Assembly (NCBI RefSeq): GCF_001507435.1
Contig: NZ_LMWH01000139.1
Location: 1-64,000 of the forward strand
Direction of reading: 5' to 3'
DNA length: 64,000 nucleotides
Source: Streptomyces sp. NRRL F-5122
Lineage (GTDB): Bacteria > Actinomycetota > Actinomycetes > Streptomycetales > Streptomycetaceae
Positions 51,536-60,601 of this stretch are shown one piece after another. The stretch's first letter is position 1, and the number at the start of each line of letters is the position of its first letter. A program made the position numbers and the translations under genes. The notes under the pieces were generated by a model. It saw only the letters and a program-made list of their open reading frames with translations, did no database searches and was not told the origin of the DNA.

Positions 51536-53193
51536 CGGGCCTCGTCCTCCGGGGCGGCTGCTTCGTCGACGTGTTCCAGATGACCGGACGCGGCGCCGGT
51601 CATGGCCGAGCCCAGTTCCTCCGGAGTGATGGTGGCGGGGTCGGCGTCGGCGACCAGCCTGCCGTTGTAGATCACCCGCAGGGTGTCGGACAGGCCGATG
51701 AGCTCGTCCAGGTCGGCGGAGATCAGCAGTACGGCCAGGCCCTCGCGGCGGGCCGCGCGGATGTGGTCCCAGATCGCGGCCTGCGCGCCGACGTCCACAC
51801 CGCGGGTGGGGTGAGCGGCGATCAGGAACTTCGGCGCGTGGCTCATCTCCCGGCCGACGATCAGCTTCTGCTGGTTGCCGCCGGAGAGGGAGGCCGCGGT
51901 GACGTCGATGCCGGGGGTGCGGACGTCGTAGTCCTTCACGATCCGCCGGGTGTCCTCCTGGGCGCCCTTGGGGTCGATCCAGAAGCCCTTGGCGTTGGGG
52001 CGCTCGGTGACGTGGCCGAGGATCCGGTTCTCCCAGAGCGGCGCCTCCAGCAGCAGCCCCTGACGGTGCCGGTCCTCGGGGATGTACCCGATGCCCTTCT
52101 CCCGGCGCTTCCGGGTGGCCCAGGAGGTGATCTCCTCGCCGAGGAAGGCGATGGTCCCGGAGTCGGCGTTCTTCAGGCCGATCAGCGCCTCGATGAGCTC
52201 GCTCTGGCCGTTGCCCTCGACGCCGGCGACGCCCATGACCTCGCCCGCGTGGATGGTGAAGGTGATGTCGTCCAGGACGCGGCGCACACCGTCGGCCTCC
52301 GACACCTCCTCCGTCAGCAGACCGGTGCCCGCGGGCTCGGCGAGCTCTCCCAGGGAGGCGCCCCCGCTCGCGTAGACCGTGAGGCCCTTGACCTCGACGA
52401 CGGGCTTGTCGGTGACCGTGGACTCGGCGGTCTCCGGGGTGGGCAGTTCGCTGCCCACCATCAGCTCGGCGAGCTGGCGGGGAGTGGTCTCGGCGGGGAC
52501 GGCGGTGCCGACCGTCGTACCGCGCCTGATGACGGTGATCTCGTCGGCGACCGAGAGGACCTCGCCCAGCTTGTGGGAGATGAAGATGACGGACAGGCCC
52601 TCGGACTTCAGCTCGCGCAGGTTGTCGAAGAGCGCGTCGACCTCCTGCGGGACGAGCACGGCGGTCGGCTCGTCCAGGATCAGCGTCGTGGCGCCGCGGA
52701 AGAGGACCTTGAGGATCTCCACGCGCTGACGGTCGGCGACACCGAGGTCCTCGATGAGGACGTCGGGACGCACGTTCAGCCCGTACCGGTCGGAGATCTC
52801 CTTGATTTTCTTGCGCGCGGTGGCGCCGATGCCGTACAGCTTCTCGCTGCCGAGGACCACGTTCTCCAGGACCGTGAGGTTGTCGGCGAGCATGAAGTGC
52901 TGGTGGACCATGCCGATGCCGCGCGCGATGGCGTCGGCCGGGCTGTGGAAGGCGACCTGCTCACCGGCGACGGTGATGGTGCCCTCGTCGGGCTTCTGCA
53001 TGCCGTAGAGGATCTTCATCAGCGTCGACTTGCCGGCGCCGTTCTCGCCGACCAGGGCGTGCACGGTGCCCTTGCGGACCGTGAGGTGGATGTCATGGTT
53101 GGCAACGACACCCGGGAAGCGCTTGGTGATTCCCGCCAGCTCGACCGCGATCGTCGACGGTGCGGTGAGCGGAGGGCTGCTGGACGCGTCGAT
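51532..53193 (-). CDS. Nucleoside ABC transporter ATPase with probable AUC start
   Basis: The 553-residue protein has two ABC domains: Walker A GENGAGKSTLMK, signature VADRQRVEIL (degenerate), Walker B TTLILDEPTAVL; second domain with GVEGNGQSELIEA, LSGGNQQKLIVGREM and FLIAAHPTRGVD. It energises import with the two permeases and a BMP lipoprotein. The first domain is already under way at residue 18 (AVELAGITKRFPGVVANHDI), yet no ATG, GTG or TTG is in frame upstream of it before a stop. AUC at 53193 stands 6 bp after GAGGAG and is the best start; the nearby GTG is out of frame. The leader carries the salvage palindrome. Confidence 0.9.
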   Translation of the reverse strand: MDASSSPPLTAPSTIAVELAGITKRFPGVVANHDIHLTVRKGTVHALVGENGAGKSTLMKILYGMQKPDEGTITVAGEQVAFHSPADAIARGIGMVHQHFMLADNLTVLENVVLGSEKLYGIGATARKKIKEISDRYGLNVRPDVLIEDLGVADRQRVEILKVLFRGATTLILDEPTAVLVPQEVDALFDNLRELKSEGLSVIFISHKLGEVLSVADEITVIRRGTTVGTAVPAETTPRQLAELMVGSELPTPETAESTVTDKPVVEVKGLTVYASGGASLGELAEPAGTGLLTEEVSEADGVRRVLDDITFTIHAGEVMGVAGVEGNGQSELIEALIGLKNADSGTIAFLGEEITSWATRKRREKGIGYIPEDRHRQGLLLEAPLWENRILGHVTERPNAKGFWIDPKGAQEDTRRIVKDYDVRTPGIDVTAASLSGGNQQKLIVGREMSHAPKFLIAAHPTRGVDVGAQAAIWDHIRAARREGLAVLLISADLDELIGLSDTLRVIYNGRLVADADPATITPEELGSAMTGAASGHLEHVDEAAAPEDEAR

Positions 53194-53222
53194 GGCGCAC
53201 TCCTCTTGGAAAAGGGGCCCCT

Positions 53223-53234
53223 CTACGCGCGTAG
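53223..53234. promoter_or_regulatory. Nucleoside-salvage palindrome upstream of the ABC transporter operon
   Basis: CTACGCGCGTAG lies downstream of a likely -10 (TATTTA on the minus strand, about 53250-53245), so it would cover the start of the transcript, about 30 bp before the proposed AUC start. Confidence 0.75.
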
Positions 53235-53298
53235 CGCCCCTGCCTTAAATAGTGCTCGGACCTGACCGGTTCCGATCGTTCCGAGCATTGTGCCGCGC

Positions 53299-53338
53299 GA
53301 ACGGGGTGCGGGTCGGACTTCCTTCCCACACCCCGTTC
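53299..53338 (-). terminator. Second hairpin downstream of BMP gene 1
   Basis: GAACGGGGTG (53299-53308) pairs with CACCCCGTTC (53329-53338), 20-base loop. It lies between the BMP gene and the transporter promoter. Confidence 0.55.
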
Positions 53339-53406
53339 CCTGGCCTTAACGCTGCCATCACGACGACGCCTTGACCATGGCCTGTTATGGCCTCTTGTCC
53401 TGGGCG

Positions 53407-53434
53407 TCCCGGCACCGTGACGTCGGTGCCGGGA
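53407..53434 (-). terminator. Terminator after BMP gene 1
   Basis: TCCCGGCACC (53407-53416) pairs perfectly with GGTGCCGGGA (53425-53434), 32 bp after the BMP stop. Confidence 0.75.
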
Positions 53435-53466
53435 CCCGGGGGTTGTACGTCAGCGCAGGCGGACGG

Positions 53467-54513
53467 TCAGGACGTCTTGACGGTGATCGAGCCGTCCTTG
53501 ATGCCCTGCTCGGCCTTCTTCAGCGCGGCCTGCAGGTCGGCGTTGTTCTTGAACGCCGGGTTGGAGTCGGCGAGGCCGACGCCGCCGTTGTCGAGGCTGC
53601 CGCGGACATCGCCGGACAGCGGCTTGTGGTCCTTGATGACCGACTTGGCGAGGTCGTAGACCGCACCCGAGACGTTCTTCAGGGCCGAGGTGAGGATGGA
53701 GTCCTTGTACGCCGACAGAGCACCCTGGCTGTACTGGTCGGAGTCCACGCCGATCGCCCACACCTTGTGTGCGGCGGCGGCCTTGATGACACCCTGGCCG
53801 GACAGGCCGGCGGCGTGGTAGACGACGTCCGCACCGGCGTCGATCTGACCGTTCGCGGCGTTCTCGCCCTTGTCGGGGCTGGAGAAGCCGCCCTCCTGGG
53901 CCGTCTGCGTCAGGTACTGCGACTCGATCTTGATGCTCGGGTTGACCGATTTGGCGCCCTGGTCGAAGCCCGCCTCGAACTTGTGGATGAGCGGAACGTC
54001 CACACCGCCGATGAAGCCGATGTGGTTCTTCTTGGTGGCCTTGGCGGCGGCGACACCGGCCAGGTAGGAGGACTGCTCCTCGTGGAAGACCAGGTCGGCG
54101 ACGTTCTTCGCCTGGATGGTGTTGTCGTCGATGATGCCGAAGGTGATCTTCGGGTACTTGGCCGCGGCCTCCTTGACGGCGGGCGCGTAGGCGAAGCCGA
54201 CACCGATGACCGGGTTGTAGCCGGACTTGGCCAGCGTCTCCAGGCGCTGCACCTTGTCCGCGTCGGACTCGCCGTCCTGCGGCTCGATGTCCCGGCCGCT
54301 GACACCGAAGTCCTTCTCGGCCTTCTGGAAACCGGCGTACGCTGCATCGTTGAAGGACTGGTCGCCCTTGCCGCCGACGTCGTACGCCAGGCCTATGCCC
54401 TTGCTAGCGCCGCTCCCGGCGGACCCTGTGGACGAGCTTCCGCAGGCGGAAACGGTGACGGCAAGTGCTGCGGCTGCAGCACCGGCAACGGCGAAGCGGG
54501 ACACCCGGCGCAT
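53467..54513 (-). CDS. BMP family nucleoside-binding lipoprotein 1
   Basis: The 348-residue lipoprotein (MRRVSRFAVAGAAAAALAVT, lipobox VSAC) contains the BMP/PnrA signatures GIGLAYDVGGKGDQSFNDAAY, VIGVGFAYAPAVKEA, HEEQSSYLAGVAAAKATKK, HIGFIGGVDVPLIHKFEAGF and VYHAAGLSGQGV. BMP proteins bind purine and pyrimidine nucleosides and deliver them to the permeases encoded downstream. AAAGGAG stands 9 bp before the ATG. A paralogue with long identical stretches is next to it at 54938-56011. Confidence 0.93.
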   Translation of the reverse strand: MRRVSRFAVAGAAAAALAVTVSACGSSSTGSAGSGASKGIGLAYDVGGKGDQSFNDAAYAGFQKAEKDFGVSGRDIEPQDGESDADKVQRLETLAKSGYNPVIGVGFAYAPAVKEAAAKYPKITFGIIDDNTIQAKNVADLVFHEEQSSYLAGVAAAKATKKNHIGFIGGVDVPLIHKFEAGFDQGAKSVNPSIKIESQYLTQTAQEGGFSSPDKGENAANGQIDAGADVVYHAAGLSGQGVIKAAAAHKVWAIGVDSDQYSQGALSAYKDSILTSALKNVSGAVYDLAKSVIKDHKPLSGDVRGSLDNGGVGLADSNPAFKNNADLQAALKKAEQGIKDGSITVKTS

Positions 54514-54568
54514 GGAACGTGACTCCTTTGTGCGTGCGCCCATACCAGGCGCTGGTTCCGCGGCAGCG

Positions 54569-54580
54569 TAACGCGCGTAG
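54569..54580. promoter_or_regulatory. Nucleoside-salvage operator variant, BMP gene 1
   Basis: Read on the minus strand the site is CTACGCGCGTTA, one half identical to the palindrome; the altered end merges with TACGCT, a -10-like hexamer. The operator thus overlaps the -10 element, 56 bp before the ATG. Confidence 0.65.
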
Positions 54581-54872
54581 ACCAGACGGAAAACCCCTTC
54601 TGTCCGGTCCGTTATCGAGATGTGGCCACAGACACAGGACACGTCACGGAGAGCGGTGCGCCGCTTGCGGGAGGCGAGGACCGGCGTGCCGTGCGGGCCG
54701 TGGGAACACGGCCGGTGCCCGGGCGGCACATGGGGGAGGCCGGGTCGCCTCCGCGCCGCCGGTACACCGCGCAGAACGGTGACAGGGAGGCGTCGCGGCC
54801 GCCCACGCCGCGGGGCGCGGACGTCGCCGGGCCGGACCGCCCGATGGCAGGGAGCGGCTCGGACACCCGCAC

Positions 54873-54916
54873 ATGAGGGCGCCCCCGGCCGATGTTCCGG
54901 CCGGGGGCGCCCTCAT
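54873..54916 (-). terminator. Very strong terminator after BMP gene 2
   Basis: A perfect 18-bp stem (54873-54890 with 54899-54916) and 8-base loop lies 22 bp after the BMP 2 stop, so the two BMP genes are separate transcripts. Confidence 0.85.
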
Positions 54917-54937
54917 GTCGTGGAACGACCCGTGCGA

Positions 54938-56011
54938 CTACTTCGTGTTGACGGTGATCTTGCCGTCGATGATGTCCTGCTTGGCCTTGTCGACCGCGGC
55001 CACCACGTCCTTCATCGCCTGGTACTTCGGGTTGGTGTCCGCGAAGCCGACGCCGCCGGACTTGAGGTCGCCACGCACCTCACCGGACAGCGGCTTGCCG
55101 TCCACGACCGACTTCGTCAGGTCGTAGACCGCGCCGCCGACGTTCTTCAGGGCCGAGCCGAGGATGTAGTCCTTGTACTTGGCCAGCGCGCTCTGCTGGT
55201 ACTGGTCGGAGTCGACACCGATCGCCCACACCTTGTGCGCGGCCGCGGCCTGGATCACGCCCTGACCGGACAGACCCGCCGCCTGGTAGATGACGTCCGC
55301 GCCCGCCTCGATCTGGCCGTTCGCCGCGTCCTTGCCCTTGTCGGGGCTGGAGAAGCCGCCTTCCTGGGGCGTCTGGGTCAGGTACTGCGACTCGATCTTG
55401 ATGCTCGGGTCGACCGACTTGGCACCCTGGGCGAAGCCCGCCTCGAACTTGTGGATGAGCGGGATGTCCACGCCGCCGATGAAGCCGATGTGCTTCTTCT
55501 TGGTCGTCTTCGCCGCCGCGACGCCCGCGAGGTAGGAGGACTGCTCCTCGTGGAAGACCATGTCGGCGACGTTCTTCGCCTGGATCGTGTTGTCGTCGAT
55601 GATGCCGAAGGTGACCTTCGGGTACTTGACCGAGACCTCCTTGACGGCGGGCGCGTAGGCGAAGCCCACACCGATCACCGGGTTGTAGCCGGACTTGGCC
55701 AGCGTCTCCAGGCGCTGCACCTTGTCCGCGTCGGACTCGCCGTCCTGCGGCTCGATGTCCCGGCCACCGAGCTTGAATTCGCTCTCGGCCTTCTGGAAGC
55801 CGGCGTACGCGGCGTCGTTGAAGGACTGGTCGCCCTTGCCGCCGATGTCGTACGCCAGGCCGATGCCCTTGCCCGAGTAGCCGGAGGAGTTCTTGTCCGA
55901 GCTGCTGCTCGACTCCGAGCTGGACTTGCCGCACCCGGCGGCCGCGAGGGCGATGACCGCGACGGCCACCGCAGCGTGGGAGAACCTCGTCCTCCGTGAG
56001 ATCAGACGCAC
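54938..56011 (-). CDS. BMP family nucleoside-binding lipoprotein 2
   Basis: The 357-residue lipoprotein (MRLISRRTRFSHAAVAVAVI, lipobox AAGC) is collinear with BMP 1 and shares nearly all signature stretches, such as GIGLAYDIGGKGDQSFNDAAY and HIGFIGGVDIPLIHKFEAGF. It probably binds an overlapping set of nucleosides for the same permeases. GTG 56011 is chosen for its AAGGGG site at 8 bp; GTG 56020 overlaps that site. It has its own promoter with the salvage operator and its own terminator. Confidence 0.92.
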   Translation of the reverse strand: MRLISRRTRFSHAAVAVAVIALAAAGCGKSSSESSSSSDKNSSGYSGKGIGLAYDIGGKGDQSFNDAAYAGFQKAESEFKLGGRDIEPQDGESDADKVQRLETLAKSGYNPVIGVGFAYAPAVKEVSVKYPKVTFGIIDDNTIQAKNVADMVFHEEQSSYLAGVAAAKTTKKKHIGFIGGVDIPLIHKFEAGFAQGAKSVDPSIKIESQYLTQTPQEGGFSSPDKGKDAANGQIEAGADVIYQAAGLSGQGVIQAAAAHKVWAIGVDSDQYQQSALAKYKDYILGSALKNVGGAVYDLTKSVVDGKPLSGEVRGDLKSGGVGFADTNPKYQAMKDVVAAVDKAKQDIIDGKITVNTK

Positions 56012-56094
56012 AGCAAGCACCCCTTTTTCCCCACGGCACCGTCACCGGTCCGCATTCCCCAATGCGCCGCCACCGCGGCGATTTCGGCGCACAG

Positions 56095-56106
56095 TAACGC
56101 GCGTAG
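56095..56106. promoter_or_regulatory. Nucleoside-salvage operator variant, BMP gene 2
   Basis: On the minus strand the site reads CTACGCGCGTTA and runs into TACTGT, a -10-like hexamer, as in BMP gene 1. It lies 84 bp before the start codon. Confidence 0.65.
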
Positions 56107-56206
56107 AAGGGGAGAGGAACGGGGTTCCACGTGGCCGTTATCGATTCGTGCCGCCACCGGGTTACGTTTGCGCGCCGACCGTGACGCACGCGTGACGCGA
56201 ACGGAT

Positions 56207-56233
56207 GAAGGGGTGCCAATCGGGCACCCCTTC
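56207..56233 (-). terminator. Terminator after M20 amidohydrolase gene
   Basis: GAAGGGGTGCC (56207-56217) pairs perfectly with GGCACCCCTTC (56223-56233), 5-base loop, about 50 bp after the stop at 56282. Confidence 0.75.
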
Positions 56234-56281
56234 CGACCACTCGGAGAGCACCTTCCGGCCAACTCGCCGGGGTGCGCGGAC

Positions 56282-57502
56282 CTACCGCTCCGCGTCCAGC
56301 AGCGCCGCCGCCGTGAACAGTTCCACGCCGACCGTGATGGCGTGCTCGTCGACGTCGAAGTCGCCCTGGTGGAGGTCGCGGACGAGGCGCTCGCCAGGAC
56401 GGCGGACCCCGAGGCGGGCCATCGCTCCGGGCACGTGCTCCAGATACCAGGAGAAGTCCTCGCCGCCGAGGCTCTGTTCGGTGTCCTCGACGGAATGGCT
56501 GCCGCGGCGCGCGGTCATGGCCTCGCGCAGCAGCTCGGTGACCACCGGATCGTTGACGACGGGCGGCACCCCGCGGATGTAGTTGATCTCCGACTTGGCC
56601 TTGTACAGGTTGGCGATCTCGTCGATCGCGGCGTGCACGAGGTCGGGCGCCTGCCGCCAGGCGTCGAGGTCCAGACAGCGCACGGTCCCGGAGAGCTCGG
56701 CGTGCTGCGGGATGACGTTGGGGGCGTGCCCCGACTCGATGCGGCCCCAGGTGACCCCGAGTCCGCTGCGGGCGTCGACACGGCGCGCGACCAGTACCGG
56801 CACCTCGGTGGCGACGCGTGCGACGGCAGTGACGAGGTCGGTGGTGAGGTGAGGGCGGGCGGTGTGGCCGCCCGGGCCGTCGAGACCCACTTCGAGCCGG
56901 TCGCAGGCGGAGGTGATGGGGCCGTGCCGCAGCCCGATCCGCCCGGCGTCGACCCTGGGGTCGCAGTGCACGGCGATGATCCGCCCGACGCCGTCGAGGA
57001 CACCCGACACGATGGCGTCGGCGGCCCCGCCGGGCAGAACCTCCTCCGCGGGCTGGAACAGGAGCCGCACGGGCCGCGGCAGCCTGCCCTCGCGGTGCAG
57101 CTCGGCAAGGACGAGACCGGCGCCGAGGACGACCGTGGTGTGCACGTCGTGACCGCAGGCGTGGGCACGGTCGGGCACCGTCGAGCGGTAGGCGCAGTCG
57201 GCCTTGGTGTCGGGGATGGGGAGCGCGTCGATGTCGGCGCGCAGGGCGAGCATGGGACGTACGCCGTCCACGTCGCCGATGTCACAGACGAGCCCGGTGC
57301 CGCCGTCGAGGACGCGCGGGGCGAGTCCGGCCTGCTCCAGGCGGCCCTTGATCGCGGCGGTGGTGCGGAACTCCTGGTTGCCGAGTTCCGGATGCATGTG
57401 CAGATCGCGGCGGAAGGCCACGAGTTCGGCGCGCAGCGCCTCGGGCAGCGCGCCGGGGAGCACGGCGTTCCCCGGATTTTCGGCCTCGGACTCTCTGGAC
57501 AT
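56282..57502 (-). CDS. M20 family amidohydrolase
   Basis: The 406-residue protein has the M20D metal motifs: FRRDLHMHPELGNQEF, LRADIDALPI, HACGHDVHTTVVLGAGLVL, FQPAEEVLPGGAADAI and the late histidine in QSLGGEDFSWYLEHVPGAM. Family members remove acyl or amide groups from amino acids, indole-3-acetyl conjugates or similar. The substrate is not clear from the sequence. ATG 57502 is used; GTG 57514 and 57505 are alternatives. It is not obviously linked to nucleoside metabolism but follows the BMP genes in the S. coelicolor order. Confidence 0.9.
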   Translation of the reverse strand: MSRESEAENPGNAVLPGALPEALRAELVAFRRDLHMHPELGNQEFRTTAAIKGRLEQAGLAPRVLDGGTGLVCDIGDVDGVRPMLALRADIDALPIPDTKADCAYRSTVPDRAHACGHDVHTTVVLGAGLVLAELHREGRLPRPVRLLFQPAEEVLPGGAADAIVSGVLDGVGRIIAVHCDPRVDAGRIGLRHGPITSACDRLEVGLDGPGGHTARPHLTTDLVTAVARVATEVPVLVARRVDARSGLGVTWGRIESGHAPNVIPQHAELSGTVRCLDLDAWRQAPDLVHAAIDEIANLYKAKSEINYIRGVPPVVNDPVVTELLREAMTARRGSHSVEDTEQSLGGEDFSWYLEHVPGAMARLGVRRPGERLVRDLHQGDFDVDEHAITVGVELFTAAALLDAER

Positions 57503-57959
57503 CACGTGGTTCACCCTTTGAAGGGTAGGGCGATCGGGCGGCCGACCTACCCGCGATCACAAAACTTCAGCCCGTCAGGCGAAGAAAAGTCGGCCGCACG
57601 CCGCATGGTCGGCGGGCGGAATGGGTATGCTCACCCGTCTTTCGGGCGTCGGGACCTTGACGGTGTCCTGGCCGGGTCCGCCGGGGTGACCGCGGAGCCG
57701 TCCGGCGCCACGGGGGCGTCCGGTGATCCCTGCACGGGCCCGCTCCCCTGTGCGAGCGTCCCGTGACGGGAACGCCCGGAGGGTCCGTGCGATTCCCGTA
57801 CCCCACGGATACCACGTCATGGCCCGGTTCCTCTCCCGTAAGCCCCGGTCCACGCGCTGGTTCGCCCTGCGGCACCCACGGCCGACGTTCACATGGCTGG
57901 ACGGTGAACCCTGGAAAGCAGCCGCCGGGGCCCGGCCCCCGGCGGTAGCGTGCGCCACC

Positions 57960-58625
57960 GTGAACCACCAGGAACCGGACTTCATCCGTACCGCACGACT
58001 CGCATGCGACGCCATGGCCCCGGACTACGACGCACACCACCCCGACACCCCGGGGAATCGCCCGCTGGAGTCGGCCCTGGTCGGCGCCCTCGCGGATCTG
58101 GTACGGGCGAACGGTCCGGCCCCGCTGGCCGACCTCGGCTGCGGCCCCGGGCACGTCACGGCCCGCCTGCAGGACCTCGGCGTCCCCGTCTTCGGAGTGG
58201 ACCTCTCCCCCCGGATGGTGGATCTGGCCCGCCGCACGCACCCCGGTGTCCGGTTCCACGTGGGCACGATGACGGCCCTGGACCTGCCGCCGGACACCCT
58301 GGGCGCCATCGCGGCGCTCAATGTGATCGACCACGTGCCCCAGGAGCACCTGACGACGGCGTTCGACGAGTTCCACCGGGTCCTGACCCCCGGCGGCCAC
58401 GCCCTCGTGGCGTTCCGTACGGGTGACGACGAGCACGGGCGGGTCGCGGGAGGCTCCGGGCGGGAGACGGCGCTCGACCACCACTGGCACGCGCCGCAGA
58501 CGGTCGCGGACCACCTCGCGAAAGCGGGTATGCCCCTGCGGGCACGCATACTCCTGGAGCCGGACGCGGGCGAGCACCGGCCGCGCGCGTTCCTGCTTGC
58601 CCGCAAGCCGGGCCCCCTGGACTGA
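57960..58625 (+). CDS. Class I SAM-dependent methyltransferase
   Basis: The 221-residue protein has the SAM-binding motif I LADLGCGPGHVTARL at about residue 58, motif II VFGVDLSPRMVDLARR, and the later LNVIDHVPQEH and FHRVLTPGGHALVAF segments. The substrate is unknown. GTG 57960 (MNHQEPDFIRTARL) is chosen because GTAGCGT about 8 bp upstream could be a -10 element, suggesting a leaderless transcript; no Shine-Dalgarno site is seen. It is convergent with locus B. Confidence 0.88.
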   Translation: MNHQEPDFIRTARLACDAMAPDYDAHHPDTPGNRPLESALVGALADLVRANGPAPLADLGCGPGHVTARLQDLGVPVFGVDLSPRMVDLARRTHPGVRFHVGTMTALDLPPDTLGAIAALNVIDHVPQEHLTTAFDEFHRVLTPGGHALVAFRTGDDEHGRVAGGSGRETALDHHWHAPQTVADHLAKAGMPLRARILLEPDAGEHRPRAFLLARKPGPLD

Positions 58626-58731
58626 CGGCGTCGGCCACCGGCCGGAAATCGCCGGCCGGCCCTTCCGCCATTCGGGGTCCTGCCCCGCGGCCCGGCACGG
58701 AACACGGCGGGCGGGCGGCCCGCCGGGCCCG

Positions 58732-59568
58732 TCAGCCGAACCGCCCTGCCACGTAGTCCGCCGTGCGCTGGTCCTTCGGGGTGCCGAAGATGTCCTCCGT
58801 GGGCCCGTGCTCGACGATCCCGCCGGGGGTTCCCTGTTCGGCGAGGAAGAAAGCGCACTGCTGGGAGACCCGGGCGGCCTGCTGCATGTTGTGGGTGACG
58901 ATCACGACGGTCACCTGATCGGCGAGTTCGTGGATCGTCTCCTCGACTCGGCGGGTGGAGGTGGGGTCGAGCGCCGAGCACGGTTCGTCCATGAGCAGCA
59001 CCCGGGGCCGCACGGCCAGCGCACGTGCGATGCACAGTCGTTGCTGCTGGCCGCCGGAGAGCGCGCCACCCGGCTGGCGCAGGCGGTCCCTGACCTCCTT
59101 CCACAGGCCGGCGCGGGTCAGCGACTCCTCGACGAGCTCGTCCTTCGTGCGGCGGGCCGCGCGCGTTCCCGTCAGCCGCAGGCCCGCCACCACGTTGTCG
59201 TAGATCGACATGGCGGGGAACGGGTTGGGCTTCTGGAAGACCATGCCGATACGGCGCCGGGCGTCGGTCAGCCGTCGCTCGGGGGCGTAGATGTCCTCGC
59301 CGTCGAAGAGCACCTCACCCGCGAGCTGCGCGGCCGGAATCAGTTCGTGCATCCGGTTCAGGGTGCGCAGGAAGGTGGACTTGCCGCAGCCGGAGGGGCC
59401 GATGAGCGCGGTGACCCGGCCGGCCGGCATCGTCAGGGAGACACGGCTGAGCACCTGGTGGCTGCCGAACCAGGCGGACACCGAGCGGGCTTCGAGGGTG
59501 GCGGGAGCGGGGACCGCGGCTGTGGGCAGGGGCGGCATTGCTTCGGTGTCGATCAGGGTCTCGGTCAC
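58732..59568 (-). CDS. pstB: Phosphate-type ABC transporter ATPase (locus B)
   Basis: The 278-residue protein is collinear with pstB of locus A, including [74 protein letters not shown] and the same terminal GRFG. It starts at GTG 59568 with a 40-residue Thr/Pro/Ala-rich leader. It is the last gene of locus B, 38 bp behind the sortase-like gene, the same order as in locus A. Its permeases must lie beyond the window or be shared with locus A. Confidence 0.91.
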   Translation of the reverse strand: MTETLIDTEAMPPLPTAAVPAPATLEARSVSAWFGSHQVLSRVSLTMPAGRVTALIGPSGCGKSTFLRTLNRMHELIPAAQLAGEVLFDGEDIYAPERRLTDARRRIGMVFQKPNPFPAMSIYDNVVAGLRLTGTRAARRTKDELVEESLTRAGLWKEVRDRLRQPGGALSGGQQQRLCIARALAVRPRVLLMDEPCSALDPTSTRRVEETIHELADQVTVVIVTHNMQQAARVSQQCAFFLAEQGTPGGIVEHGPTEDIFGTPKDQRTADYVAGRFG

Positions 59569-59606
59569 GTCGGGTACCTCGGTTCGGGGCGGGGCCGGTG
59601 CGGCGG

Positions 59607-60515
59607 TCACAGCAGGTTGGGCAGCAGTTCGGTGGTGCGCGTGGCGACCTGGAGGCCCAGCACCGCGACCAGGGGGGCGAAGACGATCCACGTCTGGTGG
59701 CGGCCCCAGCGGTGCCATGCCCACACCGCGGCGACGGACACGAGCAGCAGCGCCTGCAGCCACATCACCAGCGGCCACGGCACTCCGGCGGGGCGGGCAA
59801 GGGGCTCTTCGGACTGCGGCAGCGTGCCGGAGCGGATGACGGCCGCCGGTGTCTGGAAGGGCGCGGAGACCAGGTCGGCGTCGACACGCAGGACGCCCCC
59901 CGGCATGTAGTCCGGGCCGGTCGCCGTGACCAGCACGAGCCTGCCCTTGCCCGTGGACAGGGGCGCGGGTGCCGGATCGCCTGCCCGGCGCACGCCGAGG
60001 ACCTGGTACGTCGCCTTGCCCTGGCCGGTGACGACCGTGAATCTGGTGCCCACCCGGAGCCCGGCCAGTCCTCCGAACGGGCCGCCGTACGCGGCCGCCC
60101 GGCCCATCAGCACGCTCGTGCCCGTCTGGCCGGGCATCGGGGTGTCCCTGCGGTGTCCGGGACCGTCCGTCATGACCGTGGAGTCGGTGCCCTCGAGGAC
60201 GACCTGGGTCATGTCGAGCGCGGGGATGTCGATCAGCGCGACCGGGGTGCCGGGGGCCAGCAGCCGGCCGTCCTGGTCGGTCTGGGCCACCGGAGCGGTG
60301 CCCAGGGCGAGTTGGTTGCGCAGCTCGTCGAACGCGGTGTGCTGTGCGGAGCGTTCCTGGATGCCGCTGACCACCAGCAGCTGGGCGGTGATGCCGAGCA
60401 GCAGGGCGGCCAGGCTGAGCAGGGCGCCGCGGGCGAGGTGGCGGACGGCGGTGACGCTGCGGGCGCGCGCCCGCAGTGCGGCCGGAGCGAACGTGGTCGG
60501 TACGGCGACGGTCAC
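59607..60515 (-). CDS. Sortase-fold membrane protein lacking catalytic His and Cys (locus B)
   Basis: The 302-residue paralogue of 12402-13349 has an N-terminal TM (about 28-50), the sortase domain at about 85-215 ([78 protein letters not shown]) and two C-terminal hydrophobic segments. The catalytic positions are again Arg139 for His and Ala198 for Cys, with Arg210 kept. Shared loss in two diverged copies shows that the inactive state is maintained. AAGGAGG lies 9 bp before GTG 60515. Confidence 0.8.
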   Translation of the reverse strand: MTVAVPTTFAPAALRARARSVTAVRHLARGALLSLAALLLGITAQLLVVSGIQERSAQHTAFDELRNQLALGTAPVAQTDQDGRLLAPGTPVALIDIPALDMTQVVLEGTDSTVMTDGPGHRRDTPMPGQTGTSVLMGRAAAYGGPFGGLAGLRVGTRFTVVTGQGKATYQVLGVRRAGDPAPAPLSTGKGRLVLVTATGPDYMPGGVLRVDADLVSAPFQTPAAVIRSGTLPQSEEPLARPAGVPWPLVMWLQALLLVSVAAVWAWHRWGRHQTWIVFAPLVAVLGLQVATRTTELLPNLL

Positions 60516-60558
60516 GGCGGTCCGCCTCCTTCGATGGTGATGAGGGTGTTCGGATACG

Positions 60559-60593
60559 GCCGGGGAGACCGCGGTGGCCGCGGTCTCCCCGGC
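60559..60593 (-). terminator. Terminator after locus B PstS-like gene
   Basis: A perfect 16-bp stem (60559-60574 with 60578-60593) with a 3-base loop follows the stop at 60602 by 8 bp. Like the hairpins in locus A it separates the binding-protein gene from the sortase-like gene. Confidence 0.8.
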
Positions 60594-60601
60594 AGCGGGC
60601 G

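Noticed and set aside
60470..60481. GGGCGCGCGCCC palindrome as an operator
   Set aside because: It lies inside the start of the locus B sortase-like coding region, and alternating GC palindromes are common by chance at this GC content.
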